This document shows, piece by piece, positions 22,530 to 34,492 of a stretch of 64,000 nt of DNA (position 1 is its first letter; each line of letters begins with the position of its first letter). The stretch is from positions 151,473,741-151,537,740 of the forward strand of contig CM041465.1 in NCBI GenBank assembly GCA_023213395.1, in the 5' to 3' direction. Position numbers and translations under genes: made by a program. This DNA is from Cycas panzhihuaensis. Its lineage: Eukaryota > Cycadophyta. Below the pieces are notes generated by a model that did no database searches, was not told where the DNA came from, and saw only the letters and a list, made by a program, of their open reading frames with translations.

Positions 22530-23340
22530 TGTGAAGCAGCTAAACTAAATAGACAAAATTACAACATTTGGAAGGTAAAAATGTAGGGTTTACAGATGGC
22601 CAAAAATGCCTGGGAGATAGTGACAGGCAAAAAAATCAAATCAACTAATGTTGCACTCATAAGAAGTTGGGAAGAATGAGATAGACTGGCGTTATCTGCA
22701 ATATTGCTATTTGTAGGAGATGCCATAATAATCCATGTTAATTCTGTCACCTCTTCATCCCAAGCCTAAAACATTTTAGCCTCATTATATAGTGGGAAAA
22801 ATGAAGTACAAATCATCTCACTTAGAGAACAATTATATAGAATTAATATCACAGAGGGAGACAGTATCTGACCTTACAACAAATATTGTTGAAATAAAAA
22901 ATGGCTTAGCCTCTGCAAAAGAAATTTTAATAAATGCTAAACTTGTTTAATTAATTATTAATAAATTGCCAAAATCTTTTAATGCCATGGTAAATACTCT
23001 TACCATAGAAGGTCATACTACAAACATGTCATTTAATACTTTAATAGGTCATATGCTACAACAAGAGCAAAGAAACAAACAGTATGAGGAAGACACAGAC
23101 ATTGAGGAAGTGTTTGCATCAAAGTTAAATCTAGAAGGCAGAGGACGAGCGAGAAACATATGGAGAGGACATGTCAGGAACTCAAGAGGATGGGCCAGAT
23201 CTACGGCTAGATCAACTTTTTCACTAGAAGAAGAGGGAGAAATTATGTTCATCACAACTCTCTCTGTACGCACCAACAAAGACAAAGATTGGTACATAGA
23301 CTTAGGAGCATCAAATCATATGACGGGCAAGAAGAAATGA
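22530..23340 (+). pseudogene. Gag and protease motif of K2, zinc knuckle missing
   Basis: Copia gag sequence starts AAKLNRQNYNIWKVKM near 22540 and is open from 22966 to 23340. The latter part has IIGHMLQQEQR-like and EEVFASKLNLEGRGR, matching K1's EEVFASRLNLGPRERG. Where K1 has two CCHC knuckles, K2 passes from the RG-rich linker straight into the protease motif WYIDLGASNHMT. The knuckles have been deleted. The catalytic DSG is DLG here, which should inactivate the protease. Confidence 0.85.
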
Positions 23341-23479
23341 TTTGAAACACTGTGACCATACCTCCTCAACAAATTAGTTGAACTTGGTGATAAGTTTCCT
23401 TTGCAAATCTAGGGGAAAGACATTGTTGTTGTTCAAATAGATAGAAAAATCAAAAAATTGGAGAAGTTTTATATGTACC

Positions 23480-24420
23480 CGGTTTAAAAAGAAATATGTT
23501 ATCTATATCCCAATTAAAGAAGAAAAGACTACAAGTAGTCTTTAATGTAGATAGGATCTATCATATCCATGACACAAAGAAAATTTTAGTTATAATAACA
23601 AAAGGGATTGAAATTAGAAATCTCTATAATCTGATTTCAACACCTATTTTGTCTAACTCTTCTGTAAAATTCTTTGTTGTTAACAACACTGTTAATAAAA
23701 TTTGGCATTCCATGTATGGGAATATTGCAAACAGGAGATTGAAATTACTAAAAAATCAAATATGGTGGATGGATTACCTAGCATGTCTTTTGAATCATTT
23801 GTATGCAAAATCTATATGATGGAAAGAATCATCGCATCCCTTTTCAACAAAGCACATGGAGAGCACAAAAAAATTGGAATTAATTCACACAGATTTATAT
23901 GGGCCAATAACACCAAATTTAATAAATGGAGCCAAGTACTTTATCATATTCATTGATGACGTCTCCAGAAAAACTTGGGTTTATTTTCTCTCTAACAAAT
24001 CAGAAGCTCTAGATTACTTCAAAGAATTTAAAGCACAAGCAAATTGGAAAGTGAATACAAGATCAAGATCCTTCATTCAGATAAAGGAGGAGAATATAAC
24101 TCAAAATACTTTTGTCAATTATGTAAAAAGAATAGGAAATAGAAACAATTGATGACTCCATATACACCCCAATTAAATGGGGTAGTTGAGTGTATAAATA
24201 GGATAATTATGGAGATGGAACGAAGCATGATTAGCATAAAGGGATTGACAAACACGTACTAGGCAGAAGCTGTCAACACAACAGTCTATCTTATCAATAG
24301 AAGCCCAACACAAACTTTGGATAAGATAACTTTTAAAGAAGCCTGAACAAGGAGAAAACCAAATGTAAGTCATCTTAAAATTTTTGGAAGCAAAGCTTAT
24401 GTTTACATTCTTGATAAAAG
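23480..24420 (+). pseudogene. Integrase of K2
   Basis: Several frames together give LSISQLKKKRLQVVFN, IWHSMYGNIANRRLKLLK (zinc-binding half), SFESFVC, LIHTDLYGPITPNLING, FIDDVSRKTWVYFLSNKSEA, and further on the NGVVE-like segment with AEAVNTTVYLINRSP. The second catalytic aspartate region near 24090 is frameshifted. The order and motifs parallel K1 integrase. Confidence 0.85.
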
Positions 24421-24899
24421 AACAAAGCTAGAAGAGAAAAGTTTGGAATGCATAATGGTTAGATATAGTAATTAATCCAAAGCATATAGATGCATAGATC
24501 TAAAAACAAGTAGGATCTATGTAAGTAGAGATGTAATCTTTAATGAACAGGTGAACCAAAACGAAAGGAAAGAATGCATACAAATTGAAGGGAGCACATA
24601 GATACATATGCCAATCGAAGAAATTTCTAAAGTCACTATAGTAGAGGAGGATACATCAGACAGTGAACTCCATGATGATAACATTTCAGAATAACCTAAG
24701 CTGATTGAAGAAGAGAAAAATGTATCAGAAGAGGAACAAAGTTTGTCACAGAGTAGTAGTTTTGAATCTTTAAAAAAATTACCTAAATGGTATGTTAAAA
24801 CTCTTGAAGATTTCAAAGGAAATGTTTTTTATCATAGAACTAGGTCACAAAAACATCAAAGCTTGCTGTGTTCAATTAAATCACAAATTTTTTTGAAAG

Positions 24900-25850
24900 C
24901 TTGAGATCATTCAGAATGGTAGAAATCCATGGATGAAGAAATAAAAGCCATCAAAAGGAATAAAACCTGGGAATTAGTAGATGCTCCTACAAATAAATCC
25001 ATAATTGGTTGCAAATAGGTTTACAAAATAAAAGACTAGTTATGAAAGGCTATACTCAAATTGAAGGTATAGATTATGAGGAAACCTTTTCACCAATAGC
25101 CAAACTAATTATTGTACATACAGTAATTGCAATGACAACTCAAAACAATTGGAAGATCATACAACTTGATGTAAAAAGTGCCTTTTTAAATGGAGATTTG
25201 GTTAAAGAAGTTTACATGCATCAACCAATAGGATATATAAAAAGTGGTCGAGAACATCTTGTTTGCGAGTTAAAAAATGCTTTATATGGACTAAAATAGG
25301 CACCTAGAGTGTGATATGCAAAGTTAGATTAACATCTATGACAAATAGGTTTTCTCAGGTGTGATTCAGATCCCAATCTTTATATCAAAATAAATAAAGA
25401 TAATCAAACAACTATCATTGTAGTGTATATAGATGATATGATAGTTACAAGAAATGGTGATGAAACAATCTGCCAAGTCAAACACCAAATGGAAAACTAG
25501 TTTGAAATGACAGATATGGGTCTACTCCATTATTATCTTGGTCTTGAGGTAAGCTAGCAAAAAGAGTCTGTTTTCATATCTCAGACAAAATATATGAAAA
25601 AGTTGCTTCAAAAATTCAAAATGAAAGAATGCAATAACTGTGCCACTTCAATGGAAATAGGTTGCATTCTAAATATAGATGATGATGGTCAAGTTGTAAA
25701 TAAAACATTGTGTAGGTAGCTAATAGATAGTCTTATCTACCTTATAACCATAAGACCGGGCATTTCATATTCAGTAGTAGTTGTATTCAGGTATATGCAG
25801 CATCCAAAATTGTCACCTTGGAGTGTTGCCAAAAAGAGTCCTCAAATACA
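24900..25850 (+). pseudogene. Reverse transcriptase of K2
   Basis: Motifs in order: MDEEIKAIKRNKTWELVDAP, a short deletion around KIKD, MKGYTQIEGIDYEETFSPIA, IIQLDVKSAFLNGDLVKEVY, LKNALYGLK*APR and the catalytic VVYIDDMIVTRNGDE near 25420. Stops sit mostly at former tryptophan or glutamine codons. A small deletion removes part of the K-x-RLV motif near 25030. Confidence 0.9.
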
Positions 25851-25899
25851 TTAAAGGAACTCAGACAATGGTTCTCAACTATGTCTAAACAACAAACCA

Positions 25900-26373
25900 T
25901 CAACTAATTGGGTATAATGATCCTGATTAGGCAGGAGATAGGCAACAAAGGAAATCTACCACAGACTACTGCTTCTCACTCGGGTTTGCAGTTATCTCTT
26001 GGAGCAACAAGAAACAGTCTATAGTAGCTTTGTCATCCACTAAAATAGAATACAAAGTGGCTGTAAGCGTAACCTATGAAGGAGTATGGATCAGACCGCT
26101 ACTCAAAGACTTAAAGCAGAAACAAGAGCAACCTACATCTATTTTTTGTGATAACCACAGTGTTCTCAAATTGACGAAAAATCCAATATTTCATGCCAGA
26201 ACCAAACACATTGAAGTTCATTATCACTTCATCAGGGAAAAAGTTCAAAGCAAAGAGATAGAGCTATTGTATTATAACAATAGAGAACAACTTGCTAATA
26301 TCTTCACTAAAGCTCTTCCAAAGGATAAATTCCAAAATCTCAGACAACTACTTGGAGTTGAAAACAAAAGATA
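25900..26373 (+). pseudogene. RNase H of K2
   Basis: It shows GYNDPD-like and GDRQQRKSTT, then VISWSNKKQSIVALSSTKIE, ATYEGVWIRPLLKDLKQ-like and FCDNHSVLKLTKNP, ending with ANIFTKALPKDKF. The glutamate of the SSTEAEY motif is lysine. It is directly followed by the purine tract and 3' LTR. Confidence 0.9.
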
Positions 26374-26389
26374 AAATAATAAGAGAGGG

Positions 26390-26598
26390 TATTAGAGAAA
26401 TAATAATGTTATATCTTTTGTCTAAAGTTTCCTAAGGTAAAGCTAAAGGTTATGTGTCCAACCCCTTTTTGATGTACTTGTGACATTTGGCCAACATGCA
26501 TTGGGCCTTTATGTACACATGATGTATTTATATGAGAAATTTCCTCTCCTTATTAAAAAATAAAATCATTGTCTTTTGAATCATTGATTGTTCTGACA
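26390..26598 (+). repeat. 3' LTR of K2
   Basis: 209 bp, TATTAGAG to TTCTGACA, preceded by purine tract AAGAGAGGG at about 26381-26389. Confidence 0.9.
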
Positions 26599-26603
26599 TT
26601 TGC

Positions 26604-27184
26604 AATAATGGAGACACCTAAATCTCTCCGAGAAGTCTTAATGGTCTCTAACATGGATTCCACTAAACTCCATTAATTTTAAAGAGGTGTAGTATGAATC
26701 CTCTTAAATTTTTAGCCTTCGGAGCTCTGTGGTGTCGTGTTGATGGATCGCACCATATCTTGCTAATATGTTGACTGAACCATGTTAAATGGAAGCCCGC
26801 ATGCATAGATGTAATCTGCCACTCTAGTGTCCACTTTCTGTGATATACATTGAGCATCAATGTTATTAGGTCAGTTTGAGGATGTGCCCTCCTTTTGGAT
26901 TCCTCCATCACCCTCTCCATTGCAGTTGTATTGGTTGATGAGGACTCCTCACCTCGTGTTGCTTACCTCCTCATTGCTTTGGCATACATTGCATCTTCCA
27001 TCTCTTTCTGGTATTTCTTAGTGACTGATGGAGATGATCATGGGCATGTAATAATCCCTTTGTTTGGGTCATGAAGTAAGTGGGCCTTCACTTTGGAATA
27101 AGAGGTTTGATATGGACCCTCCTCCCAAACACTACACTTACATGTATAAGATCATCCTCCAATAAATGAAGAAATTTTCGTCAT
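26604..27184 (-). pseudogene. hAT transposase, N-terminal part with BED finger
   Basis: Minus strand from ATG at 27184. A degenerate BED zinc finger reads TCKCSVWEEG, SYSKVKAHLL and KGIITCP (27150-27040). After a helical KKYQKEMEDAMYAKAMRR, the DUF659 N-terminus reads VADYIYACGLPFNMVQSTY and, at the K2 junction, LETIKTSRRDLGVSII. Removing K2 and one target copy joins this ending to the VDGWTD start on the far side. Several stops are present. Confidence 0.87.
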
Positions 27185-27755
27185 TGTTAGAAATTAATTG
27201 AAATGGAAATGGGATCAATTGACAAGCACATTAAAAGACAAGTAAACAATCAACAACAAGCCATAATGAGATAGATTTAATGTTGAAAACCCCAAGACGG
27301 GAAAAAACCACTCTTAAAAGTATCAATTGAATTGTGTTAATGTCAATATTCACAATGACTTAATCTCTCATCTTCATCCACCATAGTTCATTACATATCT
27401 CAATGCTTAATGGCTTTATATAATAAATGCCACCTAATGAGTATTCGATAGGATATAACCTTAATATTAACCAATCAACATCAAGTAATATTAAATGCCA
27501 CTTAGAATATCTTCTAATAGTCACATACTTTCAACGGGGAGAATCATTGATTTCCACCTCACTTTTGCCACCCCTAATAGAACATTGTGAATTGCACAAT
27601 GAAAACAAATAGAATCAATTGCAAACATAGTAGAAAACAAGGAGAGAGAGAATAGTATAGAGTACTAGATGCATGGGTTGAAGCTGAGCCCAATCAATTA
27701 TGAAAAGGCTATGCAATTCAAAAAACAATGGGCAAGGTTTGAATATCACACTCCA
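27185..27755 (-). repeat. Solo Copia-type LTR
   Basis: On the minus strand it runs from TGGAGTGTG to TTTCTAACA. A TATA box (TATATAAAG, about 27413-27421) and a GTGGTTTTTTCCCGTCTTGG stretch (27289-27308 region) resemble the U5 of plant Copia LTRs. TCAT flanks both sides (27181-27184 and 27756-27759). No element interior adjoins it, so the internal part was lost by LTR recombination. Confidence 0.72.
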
Positions 27756-28639
27756 TCATAGAATTTACCTTGTTTGATTGCTCTTTTGCTTCGAATCGAC
27801 CTGTATCAACCTATAGCATCATCTTCCTTGGTCTGGCACTCCTTTTGATGTTGAGATTGGTGTAGAGACCTTTGGCCTAGTGAAAAAGCATCCATGGGCT
27901 ATTCCTTCCCTACCAATTTTTGCTCCTCATCTCTATGCCATGGGACTTCTTCACGCTGAGGCTGCATTATCCTCTGAAGCAAATCTTTTTACCTCAAATC
28001 TGAGTGCCATCTACTATGGATCCTTTTTGGAAGCTAACTTTTAGTGGGATATTGGGTTGTGGTAAGCTTCATTCAGGCAGATTTGGAGGCCTTAATCATC
28101 CTAAAGATTGTGAAGAGTTGTTAGGTGGTTGTTGGAGGCCAAATTGTGTTTGTGCAATCTAAGATCTACTTGCAGTCTTCCTTTCTAGATAGAATTTGTC
28201 ATTTTGGGTAGCCTCCTTTCTTGTGCTAATCTATTTTTCTTTAAATCGAAATCTTTTGGGTTTGTTCATTGCCTTCTAGAAGCATTATTTTATTTCATTG
28301 GTGTGGGTAGGAGAAGTTTGTTGAACACATATCAAGTTATCTACTCCAAATGGGGTATCAATAAATTGTCTCTAAAATTTGGGGGAGGTAGCTTTTTTCT
28401 TTCTTCCTGTGGTTCACACCTGTGTAAGTAATGAGGGGGGGTGAAAATCCCTCTCGTTGATCCTTCAAAATGATCTTAATGGTAATAGGGTCAAACAAAA
28501 ATTTTTCTTTAGATGAAACACAAAATCTTAATAAACCCCCTCTTTAGGCTTCAAAGGACAATACCAAACAGAATAACTTTTTGAATGGATGCTGGGGGAA
28601 AGCATTGATTAATCCTAGTGTGTAAATAACCTCCTAGGC
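27756..28639. other. No gene recognised; may include LINE 5' end
   Basis: No frame is convincing. The LINE's 5' untranslated region should lie in the right part, but the boundary could not be set because no target duplication was found. Confidence 0.35.
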
Positions 28640-28659
28640 CTATAAGCATGCAAGTTCTT

Positions 28660-29440
28660 AAGAATATGGCCTCTAGAGATCTCCCTTAGGAAATGGGTTA
28701 AGGATAGATGGGGAGATAAACTTAACGTTAAAGGGGATATAGGTATTAAGCTTGGTGTGAAAGGCATCTTTACTATAATTTTTGCTACCCAGGAAGATAG
28801 AAACAAAGTATTTGAGGGAGGTCCATACTTTTTGAATTCTTTAGGACTATATATGAGATTTTGGACCCCTGGTTTTACCACTAGTAAAAACGATTTTTCG
28901 ATAGCCCCAATCTGGGTTAAATTGTATCCCTTCTATTGGAATTTGGGAATGAGGAAATTTTGAAGGAGATTCGAGATTCCCTAGGTATCTATATCAAGGC
29001 GTTATAAGCTACCTTGGAAAAACATTATACTGTTTATGCCAAAATATGTATTCAAGTGGACCTATTAATTCCTCCCCCAAAAGCAATCATTTAGGAATTT
29101 GAAGGAGGAGAATGGATTCAACATGTTGATTATGAACAAATCCCATTTAAATTTAGGATTTGCCACAAGCATGGACACCTCTAGAGAGACCACGCAGTTA
29201 AGAAGATTGCCAAGAGGGATGTTGAGATAGATTAGGATGGCTTTCAGCTGATGAAAAATAAGAGGGCCGAGGGCAACAAAATTTGGATTAAGAAATCTGT
29301 CCTCCAATCCCCTAGTCTTTATAGATTTGATGTTCTTGGTGAAGAAAATGAGGGAGATTACCTTTGAGGAAGAATTCCAGACTTTCTTTGAGATGCAACC
29401 CAAGGATGTGGAAATGTAAGGCAAAATTTTTTAGATTGAA
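28660..29440 (+). pseudogene. LINE ORF1, DUF4283-type RNA-binding protein
   Basis: The region 28757-28963 reads GIFTIIFATQEDRNKVFEGG, LYMRFWTPGF and IAPIWVKLYPF, the DUF4283 pattern of plant LINE ORF1. Downstream, FKFRICHKHGHL and RDH form a decayed CCHC knuckle near 29150-29195. A weak acidic tail follows. The protein would bind LINE RNA in ribonucleoprotein particles. At least four stops and shifts break it. Confidence 0.85.
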
Positions 29441-30149
29441 ATAGTGGGGATCAAGGAGAATTTTATAATGGTTAAGGATTTAAATGCTATGATTTGTGAT
29501 TAGGGACTGGATCAAGGTTGTCCTTTCAAACATCTTGAGGAAGTCTCTCCTCCATCTACTTCAGTTAATGGGGGGCATCTTGGAGGATAAGCAAGTGCAT
29601 TGCAAAGGCACGACATTTCTAACTCAAAGGATTAAGAGCCTTTAACATCTTGTGATGTCTACAAACTAGGAGATATAGATTAGACCCCTAATACTAAGAG
29701 TCCCCCAAGTGATGTTGTGCAAGGGGGAGGGACTCAGAAATAGGTGTCCTCCATCCTCCCAAAGGGCTTGAATCCAAATGATCCCTCCTTGGGCCTAAAA
29801 GGGAGACCTAAAAGTACTTCTAAGGATGAGGATGAAATTCATAGCAGAGGTGAGCAGCCATACTCTTTTAGTAATCCAAAGATACCTCTGGAGAAAAAGT
29901 CCATCCACAGTAAATAATCCTCGAGAAGATGGGGGAATGGAAGAACAAGTGAAGAAATTCAAGAAGGCAAGATCGATAAAGCTTGGTATTAAAGCTCTTA
30001 ATTATAAAATCAAGAAAGAGGAAACCTCTCATGGGAAAAAAGGGAGGAAATCTAACATGGGGAAACTTCTCGAGGGGCAATTCCTAGTTAGCTCTAGTCA
30101 AAGCCAACCTCTTTAGGAAGGCTACTTCCAACAAAAGAAATAACCAATC

Positions 30150-30950
30150 ATGAAGTTGCTTTCATTGAATATTTTGTGTAAACAAAAGAATCTCAAGCAT
30201 AGAATTGCTTTTGAGAAGCTAGATATTTGCTTGATTCAAGAAACAAAATTGGATTCAGACAAGATGTCCATACTAGCTCAGAAGGTTTGGAAAGGATGTT
30301 GTGTTATGGCTATTGAATCTAATGGGGCCCTAGGAGATCTGGCTACCCTATGGGATCTTGGGAAGATGGATCAATGGTTAGTTCATTTTTGCATCAACCA
30401 AATTGATTGTCAATATTACTAATCTTTATGCCCCCCCTCATCTTAATTAGAAGCTCTCTTGTTGAACTCACTCAATAAGATTAGGAAGAACTTAGGAGAT
30501 GTCATTGGATTCTGAGTGGTGACATTAATTCCATTCTCAACCTAAATGATAAAAAGGGATGAGTTAGGATCTTAGATTAGGCAAGTATCACCCTCTTGGA
30601 GTGGATCCTATCTCATAGGCTTTTAGATATCCTTCCCAAAGAGGGTAACTTCACCTAGAATAATTGCAAGGGGGAAAAGCTCAAATTATGGTAATATTGG
30701 ATAGATTCTTGGTTAACCAGAGTCTTGTGAATGCTAACATTATGATGGAATCCAACATTATAAAGGGGAGCAAATCAAATCATTGGTCCATTAGCCTTAG
30801 TATTGTGGAAGATGTTAGACCAAAGAATTCTCCCTTTAAATGTAAAAATATTTGGCTCACACATCTAGACTTTCTAAGGAATGTTAAATAGTGGTGATAT
30901 GTTGGCGACTTAGGGAAAAGCTACTTTATGTTTCGCTTGGAGCTAAAGCT
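30150..30950 (+). pseudogene. LINE ORF2 endonuclease domain
   Basis: The start MKLLSLNILC resembles the KLLSWNVRG opening of plant LINE AP-endonucleases. LDICLIQETKLDSDK holds the catalytic glutamate. Further motifs are LSGDINSILNLNDKKG near 30515 (D-x-N catalytic), LDILPKEGNFT near 30630 and VILDRFLVNQSL near 30690. The enzyme nicks target DNA to prime reverse transcription. Confidence 0.87.
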
Positions 30951-31379
30951 TAAATTTCTTAAAATTTGAATTAAGGAATAGAATAGGTAGGTATTTGGGG
31001 ATATTTTTGAGCTAAAAATGTCTCTGGTTGAGAGGATGGCACAAATCCAAGGAAATACTATATTTGATGAGATTACCCTTTGAGAGGAATCTCTTCAAAA
31101 GGAAACTGACAATTAGGAAATGAAGAACTCTTCTAGGAACAAAAGTCCAAGATTTGTTGGCTCCGGGAAGTAGATAGAAATTTGAAATTCTTTCACCACA
31201 TGACACTGAAGCATTGAAGTGTTAATAGAATCCTCTAATTAAGGAAACAAGTTGAAAGTATGCTTAATTCTTTGCTTGAGATAGAGGAGGAGTTGGGGAC
31301 ATTTTTTATGGAAATGGAAACTGAATCGCCTCTATCTTGGTAGGAAGCTTGCACTAAAGTTTACTTTGTCATTCTAAAG

Positions 31380-32217
31380 ATACTTTTGAAGGATCATAAT
31401 AAAATTCTGCTCAAGGAAGTAACTAAGGAAGAAGCCAGGAATGTGGTTTTTAATATGAAACTAGGGAAGGCTCTAGGCCCAAATGGCTTTCCGACCAATT
31501 TCTATCAAGCATTTTGGCATATTGTGGGGGACGATGTGGTTAAAGTAGTAGAGAAATCAAGGAGTAGTCGCAAAATGCTTTAGACTCTCAATAATACATT
31601 CTTGACCCTCATTCCTAAATAATGAGATTCCTTATTGGTAGATAAATATAGGCTGACTGCCCCATGCAATATGTCTTACAGAACAATTTTGAAGGTTATG
31701 GCCAATAGGCTAAAAAAGACTCCCTAACTTAATCTCTTAGGAACAAGATGGACTTGTGGTAGGTAGGCAAATCTTGGATGGAATTGTTGTTGCCATGGAA
31801 ATAATCAATTCCTTGAGATAGAGTAAAAAGAGTGGCATGTTAATAAAACTAGACATATCGAAAGCATACGATCAATTGAACTGGGATTTCATTAATAGGA
31901 TCATGCGCACTTTTGGTTTTGATAAGGATTCGGTTGAGTGGGTTTGCCTCCTTTTTGGTGATGATCAATGCCTTGCCAATTCAGTAATTCAGATCCTCCA
32001 GAGGTGTAAGATAGGGAGATCCTCTGTGCTTGTACCTATTTACCATTATGACGGAGGGTCTTGGAAGGCTTATCACAAAGTGGAAATAAGATAAACAGAT
32101 CAAGGGGATCTGAATAAATAGTGATGTTGAACCGCTATCTCACCTGCAATTTGTTGATGATACAATGCTTGTGGGGTCAGCTTCACTTGTAGAATCCAAG
32201 GCCTTGAAGGAGCCCTT
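31380..32217 (+). pseudogene. LINE ORF2 reverse transcriptase, N-terminal and palm
   Basis: It shows EVTKEEARNVVFNMKLGKAL and GPNGFPTNFYQAFW, then NTFLTLIPK, YRLTAPCNMSYRTILKVMA and KLDISKAYDQLNWDFINRIM with the first catalytic aspartate. A small frameshift region around 32000 includes the IRQGDPLSP equivalent. QFVDDTMLVGSASLVESKAL carries the FVDD catalytic pair. The frame is cut at 32217 by K3 and resumes at 36565. Confidence 0.88.
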
Positions 32218-32634
32218 TGTTGGAAGATAATCTTTAATGGGTAAATGTATAATGTATTTAGGTGTAAGTTATGTCTTAGGGTCATTAATGTGGTAGTCCA
32301 AAGTATTATGTTAAGGTATAAGGGTCACATATTACAATGTTGTTACGTGAGTAGTTGAAAGTCATTGGTTAGTTAGTAGGTGAAAAATCATTGGGTATGT
32401 TAAAGGTCACTTGTCCCACATGTAACTCACCTCATCTTCATATTCCCACTTATTATGTATAAATAGGTGAGTGAGGTAGAGTAGATACACATTGAGTCAT
32501 CATGGAGTCTCATGGTGTGTTATTGTCATGGTTTTATTCTGATGTAGTTATCTTTGATATGAGGTAATACAATTCTCATTTTGTTCATTGATCTTGTACT
32601 TGATGTTCAATGGTCTCCATATGCAAGTTTAAAA
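32218..32634 (+). repeat. 5' LTR of K3
   Basis: About 417 bp starting TGTTGGAAG, with a TATA box TATAAATA at 32458-32465. It matches 36142-36559 closely. Confidence 0.92.
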
Positions 32635-34492
32635 TGGCATTAGAGCAGGTTCCGTGCAAAGCATAGCATAGTGTAGGTTCACCATTTTATTGATATGCAT
32701 GGAGGTGGCTCCATAGAGCCATTCACCAAATTGTGGACCTATTTGCAAAAGGTGAAGCCCTAAGGCCATTAGTGTGTCAAAGCTTTTCTGGGTAATACAA
32801 TTCCTTTACTTTGGTATGTGAAGAAAGATATATATTAAGGCTTACTCCGCAAGGAAACTGGTTAAGGTGAATTTATAAACTTGAAAGAGATAATATATGA
32901 ATTTGCTAAATTTTGTTTGTATGGTGAGAGTTAAGGATTTACACCTATAAACATCTCCTAGGGTTTATATTGGTGAAATTGAAGTAAAATTACCATGTTT
33001 TTCTGAAGAAATCCTGTCATGGATAAGACTTGTATGCACAGGAAAAAGGTCAGTTCTTTCTGTATAACCCTAGTTGTTGCTTGAATAAAAATCTATGAAG
33101 TATTAATTCAGACCAGAGGGGAGGACGCTTACTCTCTATGAAAGTCTAAGAAACCTGCACTATGTAGAGGGATACACTTGGTCACATTGGGCGAGGTTCA
33201 TTGAATAATTGGTGAGGAGATGGCTACCTTGTAATGAAAGCCCTGCAAGCTTATTAATTTCATAGAGATTGCATGCTCTTCAAATTTGTGATTATGAAGA
33301 AGGTAACCATGTGAAGTTATTTCTACGTGAGAATTACATTTAGAGAGTTGTGATTTTTCTGCCATATCGTGATCATGAAAACCCTAACCAAACTCCATTC
33401 ATCTATGTAACCTTATGAAGCTAAAAGATCTGCTGGTCCATGAGCCGCCTTACCTGTTCATGGAGCAACCTCTATTCGCATGAAGTGCACCCGTTGGTTT
33501 GTGTTGCTTTGCTCCAGGCGACCTTATTTCTTCTTCTCGTCCTATTGCTATGACAGCTTCCATCGTGACGAAGTTGCATCCACACTTGTGCTTGCTGATG
33601 ATATTATCTGAGTGATGACGAATGTGATCGTTGAAGCTCCCGAGTGATGTTCCGTTAGTGTGATGTTGTTTGTCCTTGCTTGGCCTCCTCTGTCTGCCCT
33701 TGCTTTAGCTCCTGGGTGATTTACTGAATAGTCCGTGAAACTTCCGTGAATGGCCTATTAGCATTCGCTCTATGCCATCATCTACCATCAAAGGCCCTTA
33801 CATCCATTGTACCACTGTGCAATGCCCTGCATAATTTAAGTGATGACTTGCTATTGTGATCAACTTGCATGAAGAGTGCAATTCTATCCTGCACCATCAA
33901 GCATCAAGAAGCCCTAAGCCAGAAGACTTGCTGCCATCATCAACAATCGTTTGAGAAGAATTGATCGATATTAATCAATCTGCAAGCTGGTTCGCCGCCG
34001 CCAATCTGATTCTGTGCAGGTTTGATTTCAAACTAGAGTTATTTGCTTAAATTTGAGTTGAATTTAATTGGATTGAAACCATATGGAAATCTTCATATGT
34101 GAAATGGAGGTAAGGAAGATTTTTTTTTGTTGCAATGTCAAATTAAGATTAAATCAGATTAGAATGCGGATTGACGTCTGCGAGCCCCCTTGCTATTAAG
34201 CCCTTAGTCATTTGAAGTCTAAATGTGACCAACTACTTATCCTCTAAAGGGGCTAATCTCCTAATGACACAAAGTTGTTCTTTATAAAGAGGGGTCTACA
34301 TGTTTCTCCTTATATATTTGCATCCAGGTATCTGTTTTGCAAATTGTTTGAGGCGTTGGAACTGCATTTTAGAGATGGTCATTTTGGCATATGATCTGAA
34401 AGTATTTGCTACAAATTTGCTATAGTTTTACCAATTTGAAGTAGATACATAACTCTTGGGTAATGTTTTTCTCATAAACTCCTTCATACATC

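Larger units (their letters stand above)
21596..26598 (+). mobile_element. Ty1/Copia retrotransposon K2 inserted in the hAT gene
   Basis: 5,003 bp with LTRs of 210 and 209 bp that differ by roughly 8% by eye. A TGGTATCAGAGC primer-binding site and a purine tract AAGAGAGGG frame the interior. Target copies TCTAC (21591-21595) and TTTGC (26599-26603) match at 3 of 5 positions; the two differences are transitions. The hAT reading frame confirms the site. Gag, protease, integrase, RT and RNase H are all recognisable but heavily mutated. The leader resembles K1's, so the two are related families. Confidence 0.92.
20290..27184 (-). mobile_element. hAT DNA transposon, transposase split by K2
   Basis: One transposase gene reads on the minus strand from 27184 to about 20290, interrupted by K2 at 21596-26598. 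The order is BED zinc finger, DUF659-type catalytic domain and hATC dimerisation region. Terminal inverted repeats and an 8-bp target duplication were not identified, so the outer limits are those of the coding region only. The solo LTR at 27185 abuts the N-terminus and may have removed or displaced the 5' end. Confidence 0.85.

Noticed and set aside
19836-27184. hAT terminal inverted repeats
   Set aside because: A CAGGG-like sequence near 19836 has no convincing partner on the other side, so termini were not assigned.
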